From positions 48,267,720 to 48,331,719 of the forward strand of contig NC_059504.1 of assembly GCF_914767665.1 (NCBI RefSeq): a DNA stretch of 64,000 nt, written 5' to 3'. Both the position numbers and the translations under genes were made by a program. Each line of letters opens with the position of its first letter. Position 1 is the stretch's first letter. A model generated the notes under the pieces. That model saw nothing but the letters and a program-made list of their open reading frames with translations. It was not told the DNA's origin and made no database searches. This document shows positions 35,415 through 45,831 of the stretch, in pieces. The stretch comes from Harmonia axyridis. Taxonomy: Eukaryota; Arthropoda; Insecta; Coleoptera; Coccinellidae.

Positions 35415-36050
35415 TGGGATTGGAATTGGTGAAGTATTCCTGGTCGGTTTCTCCTGTGCTATATCAAATCATGGACTCTGGTGGTAGCTACGATCTTGCT
35501 CTCCTTGTTTTCAGCGGTACCAATCCTAGGTGAACTGAGACCTTGTGGTTCATGGTTTCTCCGCATATGAATAAAGAGACTCAAACTAGAAAACAAGCTG
35601 ACAGAAATGCCACGAGTTTCTTACCTTAGGAGTAGTAGCTATTGGGTTTCCTAGGTAAGTAGTCCCTTGGTAAGGATGCAAACAGAATATGTTCAACACT
35701 GTCATCCCTGCTTTTGTACATCGACATCAGGAGTTGTCAAGTTAGTGCACCAAACTTAGTTGTCTCCTCTCAAGTGCCACGAGTTTTTTGCCTCAGAAGA
35801 TGGCTCCGATTGCTTGAGATAACTCATTCTATCTATTCAGAGGATAATTCGATTTGAAGTCATCTCATAAAGAAACTCCTGACATATGCACGCCCGAAAG
35901 AAAGCAACAAAAGATGAGCTGAGCTGATGCTTTGACTTCACCTGGGATCTTTGATTGCCCAGGCATCGAAAACTTTTAAAACGTTACTAGAGCAGAGAAT
36001 GAAAGGACCAATTTCGTAATTTAAGACAATACAGAAAGAAATATGTTTTG
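35415..36050 (-). pseudogene. Possible fragment of an R1-like non-LTR retrotransposon
   Basis: On the minus strand, about 35740-35670 reads MSMYKSRDDSVEHILFA. This resembles the zinc-finger-like 'C..C....D(S/T)(V/A)EH(I/L)(L/I)..C' segment near the C-terminus of R1/TRAS-type polyproteins, though the cysteines are lost. Flanking codons are interrupted by stops. The base composition is more balanced than the surroundings. The call is tentative. Confidence 0.3.
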
Positions 36051-36496
36051 TTCATCGACTATTCTATCGAGTACTATATTAATCTTAGACACTAATAATC
36101 ATATTACCAAGTTCAAGGACATAAGTGTTCGATAACGAACAAGAATTGATACAAATGTTAAATAACCTCATTATTAAAGACTTATTCGGATGCCTACGGT
36201 TAATGTTCATCACCTTGGTAATGACGATTGTGATCACATTTACATAAAATTAGAACGTGTTCAATTCCTTGATAGCTTGATAGGAAATGTTGAAAGGGAG
36301 AAGTTCTGTGACTATGAACTGACTCTTATAATTTAATACTCAAACTTTCGGGATTATACAAGAAGGTCCTAAACGAAAACTAAAAAAGTTTTGATGCGTT
36401 GGGAGAGTGCTCCTGACTAGAATCCTCCGTATCAATTGATGGAAAAACAGACTCACCACTTTTTATTACATCCTGGTTACATACCTGAAAAGACAA
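36051..36496. other. Unassigned DNA left of the Penelope-like insertion
   Basis: AT-rich host-type sequence, no gene seen. It runs straight into the left target duplication. Confidence 0.35.
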
Positions 36497-36508
36497 AAAT
36501 CAATTAAT

Positions 36509-37018
36509 ATTCGATGGTGAGGAATATCAGTCACAAGGAACAGTTGTATACAATTTATTCAATGGCAACGTTTCTGAGCATTTAGCTCCTTCATCAGGCT
36601 AAAAACAAAAACCAATTTATAAACAACGGCATGGATCATACAATTGGTGTAGCAATAAAGATAAAAAATACATAAAATGATGTCGCTATACAATAATAAA
36701 TATGAAATATAAACTAGATGACAAATAACAATGAATATAAATATAAAGCAAAACAACATGAAACAATTAACGCCAGGTCGGCCAAGGAAACAATAAGTTT
36801 ACAATAAAAAGCGATCTCACCCTATGAATAACGGTTATAAATCATTCGAATACATCGAAATCATCAAATAAATGTCCATAAAATAAAATGGCATTATCAG
36901 GATATCATAAAAAACCACATCAAATAAGACGTATAAGTATAAACTAATGTATCAGGCAAGACAGACTGCATTAAAATGTGTGAGACATACTAACACTCGA
37001 TTCAAAAGGAAACACGAA
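36509..37018 (-). other. 3' UTR of the full-length Penelope-like copy
   Basis: Non-coding tail between the stop codon at 37019 and the left target duplication. It is nearly identical to 39548-40045 (direct) and to 41474-41984 (inverted). It contains the hammerhead-like core at 36569-36598. Confidence 0.8.
36569..36598 (-). ncRNA. Hammerhead-like core in the Penelope-like 3' UTR (copy 1)
   Basis: Minus strand: CTGATGA, a 4-bp stem GAGC/GCTC with loop TAAAT, then GAAAC. This is the two-strand core of a hammerhead ribozyme, known from pLTRs of Penelope-like elements. A convincing U-H cleavage triplet and stem I are not visible: GCC stands where GTC would be expected. Activity is therefore doubtful. 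Confidence 0.45.
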
Positions 37019-39487
37019 CTACCGCGCGATAAAACTATCTACATTTACCTTATTAATTAAGTTAAAATACACCGAACTCAAACTACCAATATCGGTGCGT
37101 GTATTCACAGAATCTTTTATTCTCTTGATAAAAACCATTTCTTTGAATGTTCGTTTAAACCAATTCTTTTCTTTATTTAAAATTTTTACATTATTTAAAT
37201 CAAAGGAGTGGTCATTAATTTTTGCATGCTGTGATAATGCTGTTGCTTCACTACGATTTTTGCAATCTCTCTCATGTTGTTTCAACCTCGACCCTATATA
37301 CTGTTTTGTTTGGCCTATGTAACTGCCAGCACAATCTGAACAATCTATTTTGTACACTAAATTAGAGTGTCTCATCAAAGGATTGCCATCCTTTAGTCGA
37401 CTGAACAATTTTCCCACAGTTTTATTATAATAAAAAACTACTTTGTTTGAGAGATTGCTCATTATTCTTGCCAATTGCTGAGAGCATCCCGGTATATAGA
37501 CTAATTTACTATAATGTGTCGTTTGATCAACATCACTGGATGATCGAGAATCATCTGCACTAATAGACGAATAAAAAATCTTATATATTAAATTACTTGG
37601 ATAACCATTCTTGACCAGCAGAGCTGCCTGATCACGGAAATTTTTTTCATGGAATGACTCATGAGAGAGGTTTAGAATTTTATATTTTACATTCTTTATT
37701 ATAGCGATTTTTTGTGTGAGTGAATGCAAAGAATTAAAATGTAACAATCGCTCAGAAGAAACTGGCTTCGAGTACAAATCAGTTATTATCTTATTATCAC
37801 GACGGATCAATAACAAATCCAAAAATGGAATTTTTTTATCATTTTCTAATTCATATGTGAAATTCAAGTCATTATGATAATTGTTGAAGGCATTCACAAC
37901 GAAATCAATACTGTCTTTAGGTATGGACATAATAATATCATCAACATATACCCATACAAACGGTATATATATATTGAGTTTCGAAATAACAGACTTGATC
38001 AAATTATTCATTATAATTTCCGCCAAGATGGGGGAGGCAGGATTGCCCATCGCTGAACCTCTAATCTGCTTATAAAACCTCTCCTTATACTGACAATAAC
38101 TACTATCAAATATGAAACTAACAATTTTTTTGACAACATTTTGAGGAATTTGGATTACATCTGCATAGTCACTCCAGTTATCTGATAATATCTTCTCAAC
38201 TAATTCCTGAGGTATATTTGTAAATAGGGACTCAACATCAACACTTACAAGAACATAATCATCAGGAATACTAATATGTGAAAGTCGATCAATAAGATCC
38301 CTAGAATTCCTGATGGAATAAACGAAAGTATGTTTAACATTTGACAATAAATTGCATAAATATTTTGACACATTATATACAGGTGAACCACAACATGACA
38401 CAACAGGTCTAAGTGGATTATTAATTTTGTGTATTTTAACCATTCCATATATTTTGGGGGATACAGCGTTATAACATTTCATTATTTTAGATTCACTATC
38501 TGCAATATAACCATCTACCCTCAAGTTTTCGATCAAAGAATTAGCGGCAGTTTGAATTCTTATAGTTGGATCAGATTTAAGGACACTATAAGTGGTGGAA
38601 TCAGACAATAAATCACGCATCTTAACATCATAGTCAGTATCATTCATAACAACAGTCTTTTTACCTTTATCAGAATTAAGAACAATTAGAGATGGATTAA
38701 CACTAAGAAAACGTTTAGTCTTTTGAAACAATTTCAATAAATATTTATTAAGAGGATCTGGGGTGACCATAGACTTGAATTTATTATAAAAATTAAGAAC
38801 GACATTACATAACGTAGCTCTCAATCCGTTCTTCCCCTCAGTATCCAATGTCTCCTGAACTCTTACATAATTCTCTATATCAGATAAAAGATCCAACCAT
38901 GGAAAATCTTTCAGTTCATATGGTAAAGAAAACTTAGACCCCAAAGATAAAATTTTTGATACAAACCACGGTAGTTCAACATTTGTGAGGTTAACTAGCC
39001 AATTAGGCTGTGTCACCACATCGGGGCGATCAGCAAGTGAAAACAAAGAATGATACTTACGAACATTGGCCGACCTAACAGAATTCAATGTTCGCTGAAA
39101 AAATTTCTCCTGTCTCATCGCAAAATCACTAATTAATCCATCAGGCACACGATTCTTCAATGAAATTCTATGGTAAACAATACTCTTACGCAACCTGGTG
39201 ATCCTCCAATTGACAATTTTAATTTCAAGATTTAGAATATCTCTTTTGAGTTTATTTACCATTGTACATATTTTTCTATTATACGGATGTTTTTCTTGGA
39301 ATAAAGAGTAAACACATTTGACTTCATTAACAATGTGCTTTGGGTATATACCATCATGTCTGCACCTCAACAGGAATATCCTATTCTTGATCGAGTTTGC
39401 CAGCTTCTTGTTATCTTTAGCCCATTCTTTGAAATGTACAACCAAGTTGATACCAAATACCGTCATGATGTAGTTGAAAAATCCCAT
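37019..39487 (-). CDS. Penelope-like element protein: reverse transcriptase with GIY-YIG endonuclease
   Basis: The frame is intact from the first ATG (39487) to the stop, 822 residues, a normal length for these proteins. It is open three codons further up to an in-frame TAA. Reverse transcriptase motifs in order: SVDVESLFTNIP near residues 415-426 (motif A), RGSAMGNPASPILAEI near 476-491 (motif B) and WVYVDDI near 512-518 (catalytic Asp pair). The C-terminus carries KIDCSDC (a CxxC pair, about 713-719), GSYIGQTKQYIGSRLKQH near 721-738 (GIY-YIG) and a FKEMVF glutamate near 783. In this family the nuclease nicks the target and the RT primes cDNA synthesis there. No frameshift or missing catalytic residue is seen, so the copy may be active. 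Confidence 0.93.
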   Translation of the reverse strand: MGFFNYIMTVFGINLVVHFKEWAKDNKKLANSIKNRIFLLRCRHDGIYPKHIVNEVKCVYSLFQEKHPYNRKICTMVNKLKRDILNLEIKIVNWRITRLRKSIVYHRISLKNRVPDGLISDFAMRQEKFFQRTLNSVRSANVRKYHSLFSLADRPDVVTQPNWLVNLTNVELPWFVSKILSLGSKFSLPYELKDFPWLDLLSDIENYVRVQETLDTEGKNGLRATLCNVVLNFYNKFKSMVTPDPLNKYLLKLFQKTKRFLSVNPSLIVLNSDKGKKTVVMNDTDYDVKMRDLLSDSTTYSVLKSDPTIRIQTAANSLIENLRVDGYIADSESKIMKCYNAVSPKIYGMVKIHKINNPLRPVVSCCGSPVYNVSKYLCNLLSNVKHTFVYSIRNSRDLIDRLSHISIPDDYVLVSVDVESLFTNIPQELVEKILSDNWSDYADVIQIPQNVVKKIVSFIFDSSYCQYKERFYKQIRGSAMGNPASPILAEIIMNNLIKSVISKLNIYIPFVWVYVDDIIMSIPKDSIDFVVNAFNNYHNDLNFTYELENDKKIPFLDLLLIRRDNKIITDLYSKPVSSERLLHFNSLHSLTQKIAIIKNVKYKILNLSHESFHEKNFRDQAALLVKNGYPSNLIYKIFYSSISADDSRSSSDVDQTTHYSKLVYIPGCSQQLARIMSNLSNKVVFYYNKTVGKLFSRLKDGNPLMRHSNLVYKIDCSDCAGSYIGQTKQYIGSRLKQHERDCKNRSEATALSQHAKINDHSFDLNNVKILNKEKNWFKRTFKEMVFIKRIKDSVNTRTDIGSLSSVYFNLINKVNVDSFIAR

Positions 39488-39547
39488 GTCAACCAATTAA
39501 GAGACCAATATAATTATTTCAGATAAAATTATCGTTCCGAAGATTTA

Positions 39548-40045
39548 ATTCGATGGTGAGGAATATCAGTCACAAGGAACAGTTGTATACAATTTATTCA
39601 ATGGCAACGTTTCTGAGCATTTAGCTCCTTCATCAGGCTAAAAACAAAAACCAATTTATAAACAACGGCATGGATCATACAATTGGTGTAGCAATAAAGA
39701 TAAAAAATACATAAAATGATGTCGCTATACAATAATAAATATGAAATATAAACTAGATGACAAATAACAATGAATATAAATATAAAGCAAAACAACATGA
39801 AACAATTAACGCCAGGTCGGCCAAGGAAACAATAAGTTTACAATAAAAAGCGATCTCACCCTATGAATAACGGTTATAAATCATTCGAATACATCGAAAT
39901 CATCAAATAAATGTCCATAAAATAAAATGGCATTATCAGGATATCATAAAAAACCACATCAAATAAGACGTATAAGTATAAACTAATGTATCAGGCAAGA
40001 CAGACTGCATTAAAATGTGTGAGACATACTAACACTCGATTCAAA
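39548..40045 (-). repeat. Partial direct copy of the Penelope-like 3' region (pLTR)
   Basis: About 498 bases match 36509-37008 almost base for base, in the same orientation and upstream of the ORF. It ends within ...ACTCGATTCAAA, where it joins the inverted copy. The join has a short shared CAAA, consistent with template switching or end joining. Confidence 0.85.
39608..39637 (-). ncRNA. Hammerhead-like core in the Penelope-like pLTR (copy 2)
   Basis: Same core as at 36569-36598, unchanged, in the pLTR upstream of the full-length ORF. A cleavage here would define the 5' end of the transcript of that copy. Confidence 0.45.
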
Positions 40046-40053
40046 TATATGGA

Positions 40054-41473
40054 TTGGTTAAAATACACAAAATTAATAATCCACTTAGACCTGTTGTGTC
40101 ATGTTGTGGTTCACCTGTATATAATGTGTCAAAATATTTATGCAATTTATTGTCAAATGTTAAACATACTTTCGTTTATTCCATCAGGAATTCTAGGGAT
40201 CTTATTGATCGACTTTCACATATTAGTATTCCTGATGATTATGTTCTTGTAAGTGTTGATGTTGAGTCCCTATTTACAAATATACCTCAGGAATTAGTTG
40301 AGAAGATATTATCAGATAACTGGAGTGACTATGCAGATGTAATCCAAATTCCTCAAAATGTTGTCAAAAAAATTGTTAGTTTCATATTTGATAGTAGTTA
40401 TTGTCAGTATAAGGAGAGGTTTTATAAGCAGATTAGAGGTTCAGCGATGGGCAATCCTGCCTCCCCCATCTTGGCGGAAATTATAATGAATAATTTGATC
40501 AAGTCTGTTATTTCGAAACTCAATATATATATACCGTTTGTATGGGTATATGTTGATGATATTATTATGTCCATACCTAAAGACAGTATTGATTTCGTTG
40601 TGAATGCCTTCAACAATTATCATAATGACTTGAATTTCACATATGAATTAGAAAATGATAAAAAAATTCCATTTTTGGATTTGTTATTGATCCGTCGTGA
40701 TAATAAGATAATAACTGATTTGTACTCGAAGCCAGTTTCTTCTGAGCGATTGTTACATTTTAATTCTTTGCATTCACTCACACAAAAAATCGCTATAATA
40801 AAGAATGTAAAATATAAAATTCTAAACCTCTCTCATGAGTCATTCCATGAAAAAAAAAATTTCCGTGATCAGGCAGCTCTGCTGGTCAAGAATGGTTATC
40901 CAAGTAATTTAATATATAAGATTTTTTATTCGTCTATTAGTGCAGATGATTCTCGATCATCCAGTGATGTTGATCAAACGACACATTATAGTAAATTAGT
41001 CTATATGCTCTCAGCAATTGGCAAGAATAATGAGCAATCTCTCTAACAAAGTAGTTTTTTATTATAATAAAACTGTGGGAAAATTGTTCAGTCGACTAAA
41101 GGATGGCAATCCTTTGATGAGACACTCTAATTTAGTGTACAAAATAGATTGTTCAGATTGTGCTGGCAGTTACATAGGCCAAACAAAACAGTATATAGGG
41201 TCGAGGTTGAAACAACATGAGAGAGATTGCAAAAATCGTAGTGAAGCAACAGCATTATCACAGCATGCAAAAATTAATGACCACTCCTTTGATTTTAATA
41301 ATGTAAAAATTTTAAATAAAGAAAAGAATTGGTTTAAACGAACATTCAAAGAAATGGTTTTTATCAAGAGAATAAAAGATTCTGTGAATACACGCACCGA
41401 TATTGGTAGTTTGAGTTCGGTGCATTTTAACTTAATTAATAAGGTAAATGTAGATAGTTTTATCGCGCGGTAG
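40054..41473 (+). pseudogene. Inverted, 5'-truncated Penelope-like copy with a frameshift
   Basis: The copy starts inside the reverse transcriptase region at MVKIHKINNPLRPVV, so the first ~350 residues are missing. It keeps RT motifs A, B and the YVDD box, but an 8-base deletion after YSKLVY (near 41007) shifts the frame and stops it at 41046. The remainder, with KIDCSDC, the GIY-YIG segment and the C-terminal end, is open in another frame (41018-41473). One in-frame Lys codon is added in an A run near 40851. Otherwise it is almost identical to the full copy. Confidence 0.9.
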
Positions 41474-42011
41474 TTCGTGTTTCCTTTTGAATCGAGTGTT
41501 AGTATGTCTCACACATTTTAATGCAGTCTGTCTTGCCTGATACATTAGTTTATACTTATACGTCTTATTTGATGTGGTTTTTTATGATATCCTGATAATG
41601 CCATTTTATTTTATGGACATTTATTTGATGATTTCGATGTATTCGAATGATTTATAACCGTTATTCATAGGGTGAGATCGCTTTTTATTGTAAACTTATT
41701 GTTTCCTTGGCCGACCTGGCGTTAATTGTTTCATGTTGTTTTGCTTTATATTTATATTCATTGTTATTTGTCATCTAGTTTATATTTCATATTTATTATT
41801 GTATAGCGACATCATTTTATGTATTTTTTATCTTTATTGCTACACCAATTGTATGATCCATGCCGTTGTTTATAAATTGGTTTTTGTTTTTAGCCTGATG
41901 AAGGAGCTAAATGCTCAGAAACGTTGCCATTGAATAAATTGTATACAACTGTTCCTTGTGACTGATATTCCTCACCATCGAATTAAATCTTCGGAACGAT
42001 AATTTGATCTG
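41474..42011 (+). other. 3' UTR of the inverted Penelope-like copy with a 3' extension
   Basis: Inverted match of 36509-37018. Beyond the point where the left copy ends (...CACCATCG), this copy continues for about 30 more bases (ATTAAATCTTCGGAACGATA... to 42011). These match the junction sequence between pLTR and ORF at 39518-39550 in inverted sense. Confidence 0.75.
41894..41923 (+). ncRNA. Hammerhead-like core in the inverted Penelope-like copy (copy 3)
   Basis: CTGATGA at 41895-41901, stem GAGC (41904-41907) with GCTC (41913-41916), and GAAAC at 41918-41922. Identical to the other two copies, with the same weak cleavage-site context (GTTGCC after GAAAC). Confidence 0.45.
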
Positions 42012-42243
42012 AAATCAATTAATATTGACAACATTAAATATAGGGGCTTTACAAAATGAACAAAATAACAAATGCAAATATTGTTCCATAGAAATAGAAA
42101 TGAAACTATGACTATGACTCAATAATCATGTATCTATATGGAGTGATGCGGTATAGGGGAAAAATTAAAATTTATAATTATATTTGTAAAAGTAAATGAA
42201 AGACATTTAGAATATCAATCAAATTTTCATTTCGATATAACGC

Positions 42244-43190
42244 TTGGACCTTCCGTGTGGAATACATCATTCAAATGTCCTCCGAGTCATCTCTTACAAT
42301 GATCCTTGTGAGGTAATTTTCGATGACAGGCTGGCACATTTCTGTCGAAATCTCCCTAAAAACTTGACGGATATTGGTTTTCAAATAGTCAATAGTCGAA
42401 GGACTATCGGCTTGAACACAATTCTCTGCATAATCACATAAAAAAGGAGGCACAAAATCACCAAATCTTGGTGGTCATTTCACATCTACGAATTAATTTC
42501 AGCCAAGAAAGAATTATTTGACTTCAGCATAGAGAATTTACACCTTCTTCAATTTCAAAGAAGTATAGGCCAATCACTCCCTCAGACCAATTTGAATACC
42601 ATACAGTGACTTTTTGTGAATGTAATGCTCTTTTCTCAACAGGTAGGTACAGGATTTTCAATGCCCCATATGCAACAATTTCTCTTGTTTAAATATTCAC
42701 CAAGTGGAAAGTGTGCTTCATCGTTGAAGAAAATTCTATGCGAAAAATCGTTCACCAAACGTTTTTGTTCAAGCAACCAAATCGGCAAAAGTTCCACCCA
42801 TTTCATGGTCAGCTGGCTTTAGTTCTTCTGTCAACTATAACAATGGAGATGCCAATCTAGATGTAAAGTACGACTTAGTGTGTCGTAAGAGAGGCCCAAA
42901 TGTTGTGCGAGCCGATGAATGCATCATCTTCAATAATTTCACCTACAGCAGCAATATTTTCGGTCGAGCAGGCATCTCAAATATGTATGAGCCTTGAAAC
43001 ATAAGGTGCAGATCCAGTCTCTTCGAATTTTTTCATTGTCATACCAATTGTACGCTCAGATGTATGATTATGTTGACCATAATTTGATCGTAATGCACGA
43101 AACATACTTACTAGAGAATTATTTTTATCAGTTTCCACAATTTTCACACGTTCATCAATAGATAAACGATCCACATTGTTGAATGACTAA
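42244..43190 (-). pseudogene. Older D,D41D Tc1/mariner transposase relic, second subfamily
   Basis: Minus strand. The N-terminal frame 43174-42977 gives MDRLSIDERVKIVETDKNNS and TFRALR-like, GQHNHTSERTIG, MKKFEETGSAP, a DNA-binding region. The central part 42790-42540 is broken, with a 'WS.GVIGLYFF' trace at 42590-42545. The C-terminal frame 42453-42271 gives GYAENCVQADSPSTI-like text, then LKTNIRQVFREIS, MCQPVIENYLTRI. It is distinct in sequence from both the 44-56 kb copies and the 0.8-34 kb relics. Many stops; non-functional. Confidence 0.65.
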
Positions 43191-43862
43191 CTTTCAAATG
43201 AACATATGGAGCTTCGGATTACATTTCCGTTCAACATGTGTCACAGAAACACGATATGGATAACTCGGTATCTACTTTCCAACAGTTCATTCTCACCAAA
43301 TATTAAAACTCCGAGTATTTCTGAAATTCATCCACCACTTGCCATAGATAGCAGGACATATTCCTGGACAACAGAACGAGATGAACTCTCCCACGCGACC
43401 TTTACCCCACGAACCACCGTGGAAAGCGGGGGTCAGGACCCCTTTTTCTCTTCCTCCGTTCCGGCCATTTCGGCTGTTCGCTCTTTGTATTTTTATCCCG
43501 TAAATTGTAGCGTCTGAGCGATGAGTGAAATCGTAATGCGCTGTCAGGGCGTAGTGTCAGTGGCGGGATTACTCAGGTTTCCTTGTTTGGAAAGGTCCCA
43601 TCTTGAAAACCTTGCCTGCATAACACGCAAACTGGTCGCTTGGGAGGCGATGTCAGGTTTTATATGCCGAGATGAAGAGGGCTACTTCGCCCGGGACAGG
43701 GGTGGACCTGAGATGTTTGTGCGTGGGTAGGTGATATCTAAGAAGAGAATTTTTCGTCAGTTTTTACGTTGAGGCGAGGGATCATGAGTATTTCTGTAAG
43801 TTGATTCTTCTTATCGCAAAGAAATTCCTAATTCCTTGTGTGGTGTTTTGAAGGATGTAATA
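43191..43862. other. Unassigned DNA, GC-richer
   Basis: 43330-43740 is GC-richer with open frames at 43206-43517 and 43521-43730 (+). No recognised domain, no supported gene. Confidence 0.3.
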
Positions 43863-44802
43863 AAGGGTGTTTTTTTAGAGCTATAGAACTTTAAATTGCA
43901 ATAAAACAACGATGGTTTATTCGATTCACATGAATTTTATTTATCCGCAAAATAATCTTGTGGCATTATATTTTAAAAATGATTTCTGGCATATGACTGC
44001 CACAGCTGGCTCGGATGTAGTCCAATCTGAACGTCCAATTTTCGATGACTTTTTCCAACATTTGTGGCCGTATATCGGCAATAACACGGCGAATGTTGTC
44101 TTTCAAATGGTCTTAGGATTTGTGGCTTATCCGCATAGACCAATGACTTTACATAGTACCACAGAAAGTAGTCTAGTGGTGTTAAATCACAAGATCTTGG
44201 AGGCCAATTCACAGGACCAAAACGTGAAATTAGGCGGTCGCCAAACGTGTCTTTCAATAAATCGATTGTGGCACGAGCTGTGTGACATGTTGCGCCGTCT
44301 TGTTGGAACCACAGCTCCTGGACATCATGGTCGTTCAATTCGGGAATGAAAAAGTTAGTAATCATGGCTCTATACCGATCACTATTGACTGTAACGTTCT
44401 TTCCATCATCGTTCTTGAAGAAGTACAGACCAATGATTCCACCAGCCCATAAAGCGCACCAAACAGTCAGTTTTTCTGGATGTAACGGTGTTGGGACATA
44501 CACTAGAGGATAAGCTTCACTCCAAATGTGGCAGTTTTGTTTGTGGACGTAGCCATTCAACCGGAAGTGCGCTTCATCGCCAAACAAAATAAAATGGACA
44601 TAGTGCGTGATACGTATTCCGCACAGAACCATTATTTTCGAAATGAAAATTGCACTATTTGCAAGCGTTGTTCGGGCGTGAGTCTATTCATGACGAATTG
44701 CCAAACCAAACTGAGAATAACTCACTTGACAGCTGTTAAATCGGTCGCCATCTTGAACAGAAATGCCAACTTAAAATTATATACCTCGAAAAAAACACCC
44801 GT
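43863..44802 (-). mobile_element. D,D41D element A, internally deleted (940 bp)
   Basis: Ends AAGGGTGTTTTTTTAGAGCT (left) and, on the other strand, ACGGGTGTTTTTTTCGAGGT (right), flanked by TA (43861-43862 and 44803-44804). Minus-strand coding: the N-terminal start (MNRLTPEQ region, about 44690) runs about 30 codons to the 'VRNTY' point. There the sequence jumps directly to the 'FILFGDEAHF' catalytic start and changes frame. The rest of the DNA-binding region is missing. The same junction occurs in elements B and D. Confidence 0.85.
43973..44632 (-). pseudogene. D,D41D transposase catalytic domain (element A)
   Basis: 219 open codons. The first Asp is in FGDEAHF (residue 19), the second in WFQQDGATCH (112) and the third in LTPLDYF (154). 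Exactly 41 residues separate the second and third, which defines the D,D41D group. After YVKSLVYADKPQ a frameshift near 44128 spoils the C-terminal ~50 residues. The DNA-binding half is deleted, so it cannot transpose by itself. Confidence 0.85.
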
Positions 44803-44804
44803 TA

Positions 44805-45831
44805 TTACTTCAAACTCTAAGTATTTAATCAATTATTTCGATTCATTGTGAATTCTTCAGATATTCAATTTCTGCAACTAAGGACTACTCTGAACTACGA
44901 ACGTACATAAAATATTTTGTTGAAAGCATGTGCCCTTGAAATTAGATAACAGTTCATCAGCTCCTAGATAGCTTTCGATTAATTTATTATGTTAATTTCA
45001 TTATTTACTTTTTGCGTGCTTGTAAAAGGAAACCAATGGGCTATCATTCTGTAGGAATATTTTTAATTGTCGAATTCTCGAAAAAAAAACATGATTGAAC
45101 TAAGTATACTCTGTAATAAATAATTTGAGGTAATGAGGTCCTGGGTACCTTTTTTAATTTCGGTGATAAACCAAAGTATAGTGTTCAAAGTATTTTGTTC
45201 TAACAATAATTATTTGAATAATTTAGTGAACTTTCATCATCCTAGAGTTATAATCATTATATACCTATATACGAATCAATAACTAAAAATATCGAATTCA
45301 GATCAATTTCATAGAATCATTCAGAATAAAACACGAAAAATTCTATTGTAGTCCAGCCCTGTTAACGTCTTGTGGAGGACTTATGCTAGCAAGGGTTCTG
45401 TATACAAATGGATCCATTATGTTTTTGCCTGGAGCATAATTTACTTGCTACATTTCAGTGCCGAACAATGACACTGGGACTATTTGCAAATTATTAATTA
45501 TCCAAACGCCTAATCTTTTTCATGGAATTCCTAGGGACGTTGAAGCCAGGACGAGACAGCGCAAAAATTAATCTGTCTAGAAGGGTTAAATGTGTAAATT
45601 TCAGCAATCGCAAAAAAAGCTAGTTGAGATTGAAGTACTTCAAAACCTTTTAACAACTGAAACAATTAGTGTTGAGTTACTCACTTGCTTTGAGGTTGGG
45701 ACATTCAGAGGATATTCCACTATGAAGAAAATTTTAACGAGCGAGACATTCATATGAGTTATTCACAAAATGTTCTAACATGAAAGGAATAGTTATTCTT
45801 TACTATGTAAATATTGAGCAGATTCTCATAG
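44805..45831. other. Unassigned AT-rich DNA
   Basis: Nothing recognised. Confidence 0.3.

Larger units (their letters stand above)
36497..42026. mobile_element. Penelope-like retroelement insertion, head-to-head composite
   Basis: The same 15 bases, AAATCAATTAATATT, stand at 36497-36511 and 42012-42026, so the whole block is one insertion event with its target duplication. Inside, from left: a full-length copy on the minus strand (3' UTR 36509-37018, ORF 37019-39487, 5' junction to 39547); a second copy of the 3' region in the same orientation (39548-40045), the 'pLTR' of Penelope-like elements; and a 5'-truncated inverted copy (40043-42011). Both 3' ends point outward. Tandem and inverted partial copies like this are usual for Penelope-like elements. 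The near identity between copies points to a recent event. Confidence 0.9.

Noticed and set aside
36559..36759. 66-codon hydrophobic frame repeated at 39598 and 41733 as a membrane peptide
   Set aside because: It is the 3' UTR of the Penelope-like element read in one direction. Repetition comes from the element copies, and AT-rich UTRs give hydrophobic residues.
37874..38075. Plus-strand frames inside the Penelope-like ORF
   Set aside because: Shadows of the conserved RT coding region on the other strand. They recur in the inverted copy for the same reason.
37019..39487. Group II intron or bacterial retron RT
   Set aside because: The C-terminal GIY-YIG with the CxxC pair, the pLTR structure and the RT motif variants are those of Penelope-like elements.
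43912..44349. 145-codon plus-strand frame in D,D41D element A
   Set aside because: Complementary to the transposase catalytic region, which has recognisable motifs on the minus strand.
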